A DNA stretch of 26,398 nucleotides from Nitrospirota bacterium. GTDB lineage: Bacteria > Nitrospirota_A > Leptospirillia > Leptospirillales > Leptospirillaceae. The translations under genes were made by a program, and so were the position numbers. The stretch is taken from NCBI GenBank assembly GCA_021838765.1, contig JAKCCY010000028.1, positions 1 to 26,398 of the forward strand, read 5' to 3'. A model generated the notes under the pieces. The model had not been told where the DNA came from and ran no database searches. It worked only from the letters and a program-made list of their open reading frames with translations. Below, in pieces: positions 7,912 to 15,250 of this stretch (its first letter is position 1; each line of letters begins with the position of its first letter).

Positions 7912-8909
7912 TGATCCAACAGCCCCGTTTTCCCAAGAAAAAAAATCCCATCAAAGTCGGGCTGGAGAGCATCTCTCCAACCATACGGAGCAATCTTGAC
8001 CATCTTGCCCGGGCATTTGAAAGACAGGCACCCCAACAAAAAAGAGAAAGCTTTTTTATGCGCCCCATGACTCTTCTCCTCTGGGGATTCATCACTTTCC
8101 TTGCCTTTCTCGCAAAAGGGTTTCCGGCCAACGAAATGGCAAAGCACTTGCTGGCATCCCCCTCACCCGGGGTCACGATCAGTGCCGAATCTGCCATTTA
8201 CCATCCCCCCCTCGGTGTCTCCTATCGGGACATGACCATTACCGCACCAACCAATGATGGGCCTGTATCGATCGATCTTTCCCAGGCCAGGGGAAACGTT
8301 GACCTTGTCACCCTCGTCTCCGGAAAACCCCGATACAATTTTGACCTCAAAATGTACGGTGGAGAGTTCAAGGGGAGGCTCAGACGATTTTACCGTGGAA
8401 AAGTCAGTCATCTGAAAGGCCTCACAACCCGCCCCATTGACCTGTCCACGACCAGAAAACTCACACACCAGAACTTGTCGGGACTCATGAACATTCAGAC
8501 CGACTACACATGGAAAACAGGGATGGAAGACAAGGGCCACGGGGTACTCTCCCTCTCGATAGCAAAACTTGTCGTACGCTCCCTCAACATGAACGGATTT
8601 CCCCTTCCCCCCATATCCTTTACGCATGTTCACGGGACAGTCAGGATGAAAAATGGTCTTGGTCATATAGAAACACTCAATGCCGATGGTCCGATGGCTC
8701 ATCTGACCGGAACAGGCGATGTTTCCCTGGCCAACCCGTACCCCCGATCCATCGTAAATCTCGATTTCGACATTTCCCTCCGGGGAGAACTCTCCAAGAT
8801 CCCGCTTCCTTCCATTGCAGGAAAAAATGGTGCATCAATCCATCTTCATCTGTCTGGCCCGCTGGGATCTCCCCAGGTAACTCTTAACGGGATTGTTCTT
8901 CCTCGATAG
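7911..8909 (+). CDS. gspN: Type II secretion protein N (GspN-like)
   Basis: The protein has a 50-residue basic cytoplasmic N-terminus, one membrane segment at about 53-68 (TLLLWGFITFLAFLA) and a periplasmic domain rich in beta structure. The repeated DLS..RG.VDL and GTGDVSL...IVNLDFDISL patterns resemble AsmA/GspN-like lipid-facing beta folds. Its position between gspG and gspL, starting on the gspG stop, supports GspN, an accessory inner-membrane component best known from delta-proteobacteria and Leptospira-type systems. At 332 residues it is longer than gamma-proteobacterial GspN (about 250). Assignment rests on topology and context more than on sharp motifs. Confidence 0.7.
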   Translation: MIQQPRFPKKKNPIKVGLESISPTIRSNLDHLARAFERQAPQQKRESFFMRPMTLLLWGFITFLAFLAKGFPANEMAKHLLASPSPGVTISAESAIYHPPLGVSYRDMTITAPTNDGPVSIDLSQARGNVDLVTLVSGKPRYNFDLKMYGGEFKGRLRRFYRGKVSHLKGLTTRPIDLSTTRKLTHQNLSGLMNIQTDYTWKTGMEDKGHGVLSLSIAKLVVRSLNMNGFPLPPISFTHVHGTVRMKNGLGHIETLNADGPMAHLTGTGDVSLANPYPRSIVNLDFDISLRGELSKIPLPSIAGKNGASIHLHLSGPLGSPQVTLNGIVLPR

Positions 8910-8920
8910 GGAGAAGTCTC

Positions 8921-10252
8921 ATGGCTGACACGTATCTGCTGACCCGATTTTCAGATGACGATCTTGAAGCATTCATTCTCCAGAGGGAGCGTGCGTCATG
9001 GGAAATCCAGAACCATTTCTGTTGGCCAATTTCAACAAAGGACTTTCTGGATCCGGAAAAACCGCTCAAGATACCTGAGCTTGACGATCTCCTTTCCGGA
9101 AAAAATGTCACATCCATCCTTTTGTGGCCTCCAGAGCTGTCAGTTTCGCAGTCTTTCCAGCTTCCATCCCTGCTCAAGCAGGAGATTCTTCCCGCCTGCG
9201 AAAATGAAATGGATGCCCTGATTCCATGGCCAATCGAACAATGCCAGACAGCAATCAGCATCAAAAGAGTCCAGAACTCCTATCAGGTTTTTGCTCTGAC
9301 CACCCCCAGATTCCCGATTGAAACAGCCATCAGGAAACTCGCCGATCACCACCTTGAGCCCAAACATATATTTCCGGAGTCCATCCTTCTATCCAGGGAA
9401 AACACTGCTGTTCTTCAGGGAGACCAGAAGTCCCCCGGATCAACCCTCCAATACGAAGACCAGGCAACACGAACAGTTCTTCTCGTCCTTGATGAAAGCT
9501 TTCCGGTCAAAGAGCTGGTCATCAGGGATCCATCCCCGGAAGAACGGATGAGGCAACTGGAAAATATTTTTTTTGCTTTCTCCATGGAAGGGATGGCGCT
9601 CAAGAAGGGAAGGGGCTTTCAATACGAACACACTCCTGAAGGCAAAGTTGATGGAACGCCGCTTATCCTGGCCGGGGCCAAGTTTCTTTTCCCGGACGGA
9701 AGCCTCAGGAAAAACCTTCCGGACTTTCGAACGGGAGCGCTTGCCTCGGAGCATGAGAAGAAACTGCTCATCAAACAGCTCAGACCTTTTTTATTTCTGA
9801 CGGTCCTCTTGATCATGGCAATCGCATTTGACGGATGGGTTCATTATAAAAGCATCAGGAGTCAGGTCACCGCTGAAAAGTCCATTATCAAGAAGATTGC
9901 ATCGGAGGCACTCGGCACATCGCAGATTGTGGATCCGATTGCCCAGATGGAGCAACGGGAGAAAAAACTCAAGAAGCAAAGTCTGATGCTTTCAAGAGGA
10001 ACGGACATTATCGAACTTTTGCGTGCCATTTCCATCGCTCCGCCAAACAATATGTCCTTTGAGCTGGTCTCTCTGTCCATCGGAGCAAAAAGCCTTAATC
10101 TTTCTGGAAAAACAGACAGTTTTGAACACGTCGAAATCATCAGGACAGAGCTTCTTAAGAATCCGCATATCAAGGAGCTCTCCGTTCAGAGCGCCCGGCT
10201 GGGGATCGACCGTAAAACGGTCACCTTCCGGATGGGAGGAACCCATGACTGA
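8921..10252 (+). CDS. gspL: Type II secretion platform protein L
   Basis: GspL couples the GspE ATPase to the membrane platform. Residues 1-280 form a cytoplasmic domain with the actin-like-fold pattern of the family (ENEMDALIPWPIEQ). One membrane segment lies at about 288-306 (LFLTVLLIMAIAFDGWV), followed by a coiled-coil-like stretch and a ferredoxin-like periplasmic domain (FELVSLSIGAKSLNLSGKT...). The length of 443 is within range. The ATG at 8921 is preceded by a GGGAGA site. The stop TGA falls eight bases inside gspM, so the two are translationally coupled, as usual for the L-M pair. Confidence 0.85.
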   Translation: MADTYLLTRFSDDDLEAFILQRERASWEIQNHFCWPISTKDFLDPEKPLKIPELDDLLSGKNVTSILLWPPELSVSQSFQLPSLLKQEILPACENEMDALIPWPIEQCQTAISIKRVQNSYQVFALTTPRFPIETAIRKLADHHLEPKHIFPESILLSRENTAVLQGDQKSPGSTLQYEDQATRTVLLVLDESFPVKELVIRDPSPEERMRQLENIFFAFSMEGMALKKGRGFQYEHTPEGKVDGTPLILAGAKFLFPDGSLRKNLPDFRTGALASEHEKKLLIKQLRPFLFLTVLLIMAIAFDGWVHYKSIRSQVTAEKSIIKKIASEALGTSQIVDPIAQMEQREKKLKKQSLMLSRGTDIIELLRAISIAPPNNMSFELVSLSIGAKSLNLSGKTDSFEHVEIIRTELLKNPHIKELSVQSARLGIDRKTVTFRMGGTHD

Positions 10253-10847
10253 AAGGTCTCTGGCTCGTTTTTCTCCTCTTTTTGCCTCTCTCAAGAAATA
10301 TTCCATTCCTCTGATGGAAAAATGGGAGAAGCTTACACCCAGAGAAAGAGTCCTTTCATCTATTCTGCTCCTTCTTGGTGCGATATATCTTGTATCATTG
10401 CTTATAACAACACTGTTTCTGGATCCTTATGAAGAGGCCGTCTCCGAAGATGCCTCTCTCAAGGAGGAAATCAAAAAAGCCACCCGGATGTCGACCCACC
10501 TTCGCCAGATACAGGCATCGATTAACAAGCGATCGCATCTTTTGAGCTCGGACAACTCGGGATTCTCTCTGATTTCGTACCTTGAACAGGAAGCAAGGCA
10601 TTCACAGATATCGAAATCCGTTTCCCAGATGACCCCCCGGAACCTTCCCTCCGAAGGAGGATATCCATCGGTGATGGTAAGCCTCCATCTTGAAAAGGTT
10701 GACCTAGCTCATGTACTGATATTCATAGCAAGGATCCAGAGGGCACCTCACCTCCTCCGGATTACGCACATCTCCCTTGAGCGCAGGTTCGACCAGCACG
10801 ATCTTCTGGATGTGCGACTTGATGTCCAAAGTATCCAACCCTCGTGA
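10245..10847 (+). CDS. gspM: Type II secretion platform protein M
   Basis: This is a small bitopic protein of 200 residues. It has a cytoplasmic N-terminus with the motif KLTPRERVL, which is typical of GspM, one membrane segment at about 36-58, a short coiled coil, and a ferredoxin-like periplasmic domain ending in ERRFDQHDLLDVRLDVQSI. It partners GspL in the platform. The frame is open far upstream (to 10023) inside gspL, but the ATG at 10245 is the sensible start because a GGGAGGA site (10234-10240) precedes it and it overlaps the gspL stop by eight bases. What follows it is not gspN or another gsp gene but a decayed insertion sequence. Confidence 0.88.
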   Translation: MTERSLARFSPLFASLKKYSIPLMEKWEKLTPRERVLSSILLLLGAIYLVSLLITTLFLDPYEEAVSEDASLKEEIKKATRMSTHLRQIQASINKRSHLLSSDNSGFSLISYLEQEARHSQISKSVSQMTPRNLPSEGGYPSVMVSLHLEKVDLAHVLIFIARIQRAPHLLRITHISLERRFDQHDLLDVRLDVQSIQPS

Positions 10848-10899
10848 CGGCTCTCACCGCCAAACCTGGGAAATGGTTGTAGCGGGAGCTTTTTGGGGG

Positions 10900-11245
10900 C
10901 CAATCCCCAAGACGAAAGCCCGAGTCTCAAAATCTTCAGGAAAGCGTTGTAGTCCCGATCCTTTTTCATACCACAGAACGGACAATGATAGGTCCGACCG
11001 GACAGAGCATCTTCTGCCGATGCTCACATGAGGAACAGGTCCGGATTATTCCGGCCGGATTCACCGTCCTGAACTCCCGACCGGCACTTCCAATATCTTG
11101 TACGGAGAAAGGAGAAGAATTGCGACCACGCCACGTCACGGATACTTCGGCTCAAGCATCGGTGGGAGTTCATCTCGCCTACGGCCATATTCCAACAAAG
11201 ATCCGTCCATACAAATTGACGGGCTTTCTGATGGGCGAAGTCGGA
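10900..11245 (-). pseudogene. Decayed tnpB, C-terminal half, frameshifted
   Basis: This fills most of the 420-base gap between gspM and gspK. On the minus strand, one frame gives NSHRCLSRSIRDVAWSQFF (about 11170-11110). A second frame gives GREFRTVNPAGIIRTCSSCEH (about 11085-11020). The first frame then resumes with GRTYHCPFCGMKKDRDYNAF...LRLGLSS (about 11008-10905). Joined, these are the C-terminal half of a TnpB: helix region, the two CxxC pairs of the zinc ribbon, and the last RuvC motif with the DRDYNA Asp. Two compensating frameshifts and a TGA prevent expression. The N-terminal half is absent. The LSRSI type looks different from the TnpB at the left edge. A TTGGGG/CCCCAA hairpin at 10893-10910 may belong to the element end. 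Confidence 0.8.
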
Positions 11246-11267
11246 TCGCAAGAGGGGGTATTCTGCC

Positions 11268-12272
11268 TTGACTACTAATAAAACAGATGGCGGGTTTGCC
11301 CTCGTTATGGTTCTTTTCATGATTGTCCTGCTGACTCTTCTGGTCTTCCGGATTATAGATCATGCAGAGTCGTTCCTGAGGGAATCCGAGATTTTTCACG
11401 ACAACACACAGGCCTATTATCTGGCCCGCTCCGGGATAGAGGCAGGAAAGCTCGAAATCATAGGGAGCTCCCTCGCTGCAGCAAAAAGTGGCCAGAATTA
11501 CACGGGGCTCGATCAGCCCTGGGCAACACCCCTGATCAATTTTCCAGTATCCTCCAACATGTTCCTCTCCGGCATCGTCACGGATGAAGACTCAAAGCTC
11601 AACCTGAACCAGATCTCTGCCAACGGAACCCCGAACCTTCACCGGGTTGGACAACTGGAAAAGCTCTTTACTCTTCTCGGCCTTCCCATATCGGTGATCC
11701 CGGCCATTGAAGTCTGGGTCTCCGGAACAGGAACAAGCCAGCCTCCTCCCGCAGGTGCATATGCCTCACAGATCCCCCCCTACAGACCTCATGGAGCCCC
11801 TATGGATGTTCTCTCGGAGCTTCATCAGGTAATGGGTATGACCGAATCCCAGTACCAGGCTCTCGAACCCTATGTTACAGCGCAATCCGATGGAGTTGTG
11901 AACCTGAACACAGCGTCAGAAACGGTCATCGAATCATTGGACCCCTCAATGACTCCCCAGATTGCCGCATCGATCACCCAGGCAAGACCTTTCAGAACGA
12001 TGCAGGCCGTCTCCCAGGTTATTCCACCTGCGGTTCTTGCCAATATCCAGGGAGATATCACAATCGTCTCCCAGACATTTTCAATTTCTGCCGTCGGGAT
12101 TACAGGAAACACCAGACAGGCCGCACGGGCGTACCTTACTGTCAACGGCAGCCAGGCCCAGTATCTTTCATTCCGGGTTGGAGGCAACAGGCTTCTTGGG
12201 CAGATTGAGTCCCTGATCGAAAGTGCTCCGCAATCATCTCAAAACACCAGTCTCACGCTCCCCTCCCCCTGA
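11268..12272 (+). CDS. gspK: Type II secretion minor pseudopilin K
   Basis: GspK caps the pseudopilus tip. The protein opens with TDGG then FALVMVLFMIVLLTLLV, a prepilin leader and hydrophobic helix lacking Glu+5, which is normal for GspK alone among pseudopilins. The conserved ARSGIEAGKLE segment, IVTDEDSKLNLN, and the later NLNTAS region are typical of the family's large alpha-helical domain. The length of 334 is standard. The start is TTG at 11268, with AGAGGGGG at 11251-11258; no ATG is available before the leader. Its usual partners gspI and gspJ are not next to it. The upstream region and possibly the ribosome site derive from the tnpB relic. Confidence 0.9.
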   Translation: MTTNKTDGGFALVMVLFMIVLLTLLVFRIIDHAESFLRESEIFHDNTQAYYLARSGIEAGKLEIIGSSLAAAKSGQNYTGLDQPWATPLINFPVSSNMFLSGIVTDEDSKLNLNQISANGTPNLHRVGQLEKLFTLLGLPISVIPAIEVWVSGTGTSQPPPAGAYASQIPPYRPHGAPMDVLSELHQVMGMTESQYQALEPYVTAQSDGVVNLNTASETVIESLDPSMTPQIAASITQARPFRTMQAVSQVIPPAVLANIQGDITIVSQTFSISAVGITGNTRQAARAYLTVNGSQAQYLSFRVGGNRLLGQIESLIESAPQSSQNTSLTLPSP

Positions 12273-12356
12273 CCGGTCATGACACTCGATCCCGGAAGCC
12301 ATCTGTGAAAGAATGATGAGTGAACGTCTGCCCCCAAAAAGTTCGGAGGATCACAT

Positions 12357-12962
12357 ATGGAGCAAAACAAAGGAATCGGTGAGCTGTTCGATGAGGCAGA
12401 AACTTTTCGCCTGACAGGAAAGACAATAGATGCCATAGCCATCTATCGACAAATACTGATAAGAATCCCCAACGCACCGATGGTTCTTCGCCGGCTGGCC
12501 GAGTGTCTGATTGAAAAAGGTGTGCCACAGGAAGCGATTTCCGCGCTCGAAGATGCCATAAGGCTGGATCCCGAAGAGCCATCCCAGTACCACACGCTCG
12601 CAGGTGCCCTGAAAAGCAGGGGAAGAATGCAAGATGCCCTTCTTATTTACCGGAGGGCCGTTGACAGATCACCTGACAACATTACCTATCTTGTCGATCT
12701 GGCCTGGTGTATGGCAGATATCGGAGCAATGGAAAACGATCGTGCTCTTCAGGAAAAAGCCCTTGAAGTCCTGACAAAAGCTCTGGAAATCAACGGGTCG
12801 GATCCAGGGGTACTAGACGGCCTGGCCGGCGTATACAAAGATCTTGGCGACCGTAAAAAAGCGCTCGAATACTTAAGGAAAGCGATGGCGATCGATCCTT
12901 ACGACACAGACAGGATCGAAATATTCGAACGTCTGTCCACACCAAAAGCCACTAATCTTTAA
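12357..12962 (+). CDS. TPR-repeat protein
   Basis: The 201-residue protein consists almost entirely of tetratricopeptide repeats. Repeat-like units begin near residues 9, 43, 75, 110 and 150, with signatures such as AIAIYRQILIRIPNAP, AISALEDAIRLDPEEP, ALLIYRRAVDRSPDN and ALEYLRKAMAIDPYD. There is no signal peptide or membrane segment, so it should be cytoplasmic. GGAGGA (12345-12350) sits six bases before the ATG. It begins 84 bases after gspK with no terminator between, so it may be the last gene of the secretion operon and act as an assembly scaffold; this role is inferred from position only. Confidence 0.8.
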   Translation: MEQNKGIGELFDEAETFRLTGKTIDAIAIYRQILIRIPNAPMVLRRLAECLIEKGVPQEAISALEDAIRLDPEEPSQYHTLAGALKSRGRMQDALLIYRRAVDRSPDNITYLVDLAWCMADIGAMENDRALQEKALEVLTKALEINGSDPGVLDGLAGVYKDLGDRKKALEYLRKAMAIDPYDTDRIEIFERLSTPKATNL

Positions 12963-12979
12963 CTCAATCCCTGTCCTTG

Positions 12980-13008
12980 TTGAAATCTTCCAGTTCTTTC
13001 TTTAGACT
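12980..13008 (+). promoter_or_regulatory. Predicted sigma-70 promoter of the His-rich protein gene
   Basis: TTGAAA (12980-12985) and TAGACT (13003-13008) are separated by exactly 17 bases, matching the consensus at 5/6 and 4/6 positions. The expected transcript start near 13015 would give a 5' leader of about 60 bases. Confidence 0.5.
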
Positions 13009-13018
13009 GAAGGGGAAT

Positions 13019-13035
13019 CGGGCAAGTGGTGCCCG
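13019..13035 (+). promoter_or_regulatory. 5'-UTR hairpin before the His-rich protein gene
   Basis: CGGGCA (13019-13024) pairs perfectly with TGCCCG (13030-13035) around a 5-base loop, just after the predicted transcript start. It could stabilise the mRNA. The ribosome site AAGGAG at 13063-13068 lies outside it. Confidence 0.35.
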
Positions 13036-13075
13036 GACATCGTTGCCGTTATGGCCTTACACCAAAGGAGCCCAA

Positions 13076-13393
13076 ATGCTGATCAGAAAGATCTCTTCCA
13101 TGTTCGTAGCGTTTGCGTTTATGGGAGCAATCTCCCTCACCGCAGCGCCAGTTTCTTTTGCCGCAGATGCAACCGCGCCAGCAGCACCAGCAGCAAGCGC
13201 ACCAGCAGCACCAGCAGCTCCTGCAGCACATGCCAAAAAGCACATGAAAAAGCGACATGCCCGTCATGGCTGTAACCATCACAGCAAGTACTATCGCCGC
13301 CATCATCGTTGCTATCCAAAGCATCACCATTATGTAAAGCACCATCATCATGTCCGACATCACCACAAGAAGAAACACCACAACAACGGGTAA
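13076..13393 (+). CDS. Secreted Ala/Pro- and His-rich small protein
   Basis: The 105-residue product has a clear Sec signal peptide (RKISSMFVAFAFMGAISLT, probable cut after VSFA near residue 29) and an Ala/Pro-rich spacer (about 30-53). A strongly basic tail holds 20 histidines and two cysteines (C66, C79) between residues 52 and 105. It should be periplasmic or surface-exposed. His clusters such as HHRCYPKHHH suggest transition-metal binding; the overall design also resembles acid-shock proteins of the Asr type, by composition not homology. I chose the ATG at 13076 for its AAGGAG seven bases upstream; the open frame begins earlier at 12977 but without a site or signal peptide. It has its own promoter and terminator. 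No named family recognised. Confidence 0.75.
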   Translation: MLIRKISSMFVAFAFMGAISLTAAPVSFAADATAPAAPAASAPAAPAAPAAHAKKHMKKRHARHGCNHHSKYYRRHHRCYPKHHHYVKHHHHVRHHHKKKHHNNG

Positions 13394-13404
13394 TCTGTAA
13401 CCCG

Positions 13405-13430
13405 AAAAGGGGGGAGTTCCCCCCTTTTTT
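13405..13430 (+). terminator. Intrinsic terminator after the His-rich protein gene
   Basis: AAAAGGGGGG (13405-13414), loop AGTT, then CCCCCCTTTT with the T run continuing to 13430. This is a 10-bp stem followed by T's, 12 bases after the stop codon. Confidence 0.9.
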
Positions 13431-13534
13431 ATTTTCCCACCAGACCACTATATTCCTTCATTCAAGACGCATGATGGCTCCTCAACAAAATTTCTCCACA
13501 AACCAAGAGTTCACACTTGTCATTTTTGGATTCA

Positions 13535-13548
13535 AAAATCCGGATTTT
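13535..13548. promoter_or_regulatory. 14-bp perfect palindrome upstream of the DUF692 gene
   Basis: AAAATCCGGATTTT is its own reverse complement. Flanking partial copies (GGATT at 13528-13532, AAATCC near 13556) surround it. It lies about 110 bases before the start codon at 13658 in a 260-base gap that contains no gene, so it could be an operator. No convincing -35/-10 pair was found next to it. Confidence 0.3.
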
Positions 13549-13657
13549 CAGAAAAAAATCCGATAGGATCATCCTGACAGAAAACAATAGCGACAGGAAC
13601 CGGAGCAAGTCACCCTGTATCGCCGAAGATCTTGATTTTATCCACGGGTAAGGATCA

Positions 13658-15055
13658 ATGAGCAGTACTGACACAATCAGAACGACCTGTAAAATTGGAA
13701 TATCGACAGATCTCTACTTTCCTCCCATTCACGACCTCTACCAATCCATGACCGATACTGGCGATCGCTCTTCAAACAGCCATATTCCCGAGTATATTGA
13801 AATTTTTCGTGGCCGAACCGTCGATCTGAAACAAGCTCGCGAAGAAACCATTCCCGAAGAAATTCCCCTTCGTTATCACGGAGACGCTCTCTGGTACACA
13901 CAGCCGGTATTCAGGGCCCAGCCGGCAACTAGGCAGGAGATTGTTCGGGCTAACGCTCATATGGATGCCCTGGGATCAAGCTGGATGATCCACGAATGTG
14001 CCCACAAATCCTTTGGAGGAAGGACCTTTGGGACATACCTTCCTCCACTTCTCTCCCGTGAATCCGCCAACTTGATCAGGGAAAACACCCTTTGGCTCAT
14101 GGAACAAATGGAAGGACGCCAATTAATTGTTGAGATCCCCCCATTCCCATTTTTTTTGGCTGGGTCAATGCACCCTGGAGATTTCTTCAACACTATCGTA
14201 AAGGGAACCGATCTTGGGCTTGGACTCGATATCGGACATGTCCTGACATTGATCGAAGCTGCCGGAATCAAGCCACAGCCTGAAACCATCCACGAATGGA
14301 TCAGCGATCACCTTCCCCTTGATCATGTCATGGAAGTTCACATGGGAGGACTCTCCACATTCAGGGAGAAGAGCGCCTCACTTTATCAGGATGACCACAC
14401 CGCCCCTATTCCGCCGATATTATGGGAGTCACTTGAAGCGGTCTGCCGGTTTTGCCCAATGGTCAACCTAAAGGGGATGGCACTCGAAGTCGACAATAAA
14501 GAAATCGGGGTTATCATTCCCGAGTTCCGGAAGTTTCACGACCTGATCGAGAGTTCAAGAATATCCTCTGTGCCTTTTTATTTATCACCCAGGGAACGGC
14601 AGGAACACATGCCGGCGGGGGAAAGATCTCAGGATATGATTCTCCTTGAAAAGGATTACCAGACTCTCTCGGAATATCTTTCCGGGCAAAACCCCGATCC
14701 TCCAGTCTTCATCCGGGGATACCCGAATATTTACAGAAATTCGGTCTATCCGCATGAGGTCTGGTCCTTTGGTGGAGCGATCGAAGCGGTTTTTCCGGAC
14801 ACAATGAAAATCATTCGGCCGCTTTTAAAAGATCCCCAACGATCTTTCGTTCAGTATTTTCATCGGGATCTTCTGTCAGAGATATTTCCCTTTGACTTTC
14901 TGGTCTTCAAGTCCATGAAGTTCAGAGAATGGATTGGCGAAATTGCAGGAGCATTACCAGAAGAAATGCAGGAAGCCGCTATAAAAACATCAGAAAAAGA
15001 GTTAAACAGGATTTTGAGCGATCAACTTTTTATCAATGGAGATGATCTGTCCTAG
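13658..15055 (+). CDS. DUF692-like (MNIO-type) TIM-barrel protein with extra C-terminal domain
   Basis: Residues 10-300 follow the DUF692 layout of multinuclear iron-dependent oxidases and their xylose-isomerase-like TIM-barrel kin. Visible elements are YHGD (H74), IHECAHK (E113), YLPPLLSRES, LIVEIPPF (E159), GLGLDIGHV (D191, H194), MEVHMGG (H228), QDDHTAP (D245, H247) and ALEVDNKE (E277). These positions match the metal-ligand motifs (HG, SEH, LENV, LLDVNN, HLAGH, DTH, LVEWD), with several substitutions, so it is a divergent member. Residues 300-465 are extra. The segment NIYRNSVYPHEVWSF..AIEAVFPDTMKII recalls the YR-N...L..A...FP pattern of DUF2063 partner proteins, a tentative match. The ATG at 13658 follows TAAGGA. 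Known members modify Cys-containing peptides; the substrate here is unknown. Confidence 0.6.
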   Translation: MSSTDTIRTTCKIGISTDLYFPPIHDLYQSMTDTGDRSSNSHIPEYIEIFRGRTVDLKQAREETIPEEIPLRYHGDALWYTQPVFRAQPATRQEIVRANAHMDALGSSWMIHECAHKSFGGRTFGTYLPPLLSRESANLIRENTLWLMEQMEGRQLIVEIPPFPFFLAGSMHPGDFFNTIVKGTDLGLGLDIGHVLTLIEAAGIKPQPETIHEWISDHLPLDHVMEVHMGGLSTFREKSASLYQDDHTAPIPPILWESLEAVCRFCPMVNLKGMALEVDNKEIGVIIPEFRKFHDLIESSRISSVPFYLSPRERQEHMPAGERSQDMILLEKDYQTLSEYLSGQNPDPPVFIRGYPNIYRNSVYPHEVWSFGGAIEAVFPDTMKIIRPLLKDPQRSFVQYFHRDLLSEIFPFDFLVFKSMKFREWIGEIAGALPEEMQEAAIKTSEKELNRILSDQLFINGDDLS

Positions 15056-15250
15056 CCATCCATTTCAAAAATAAAAAGCTAATGATGAATGGCAAGGACT
15101 ATGTCTGAACAATCAGTTTTGCTAGAATTTGGCCGTTCATCTTCGATCTCTCCATAAGGATAAAAAGATCGACCATCATCAGAAAATGGCTTGAAGTCCC
15201 AAAACGCCCGGATCAACTTCTCTGGGAACCTTTTCAAGAAAGAGGCAACC

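Noticed and set aside
10023..10244. 74-residue extension of gspM inside gspL
   Set aside because: It overlaps gspL out of frame; the ATG at 10245 has a good ribosome site and gives a normal GspM length.
12977..13075. N-terminal extension of the His-rich protein
   Set aside because: It overlaps the predicted promoter and leader hairpin and would bury the signal peptide; the ATG at 13076 has an AAGGAG site.
13057..13245. Ala/Gly-rich frames on the minus strand opposite the His-rich gene
   Set aside because: These are antisense shadows of the GCA/CCA-rich Ala-Pro repeats.
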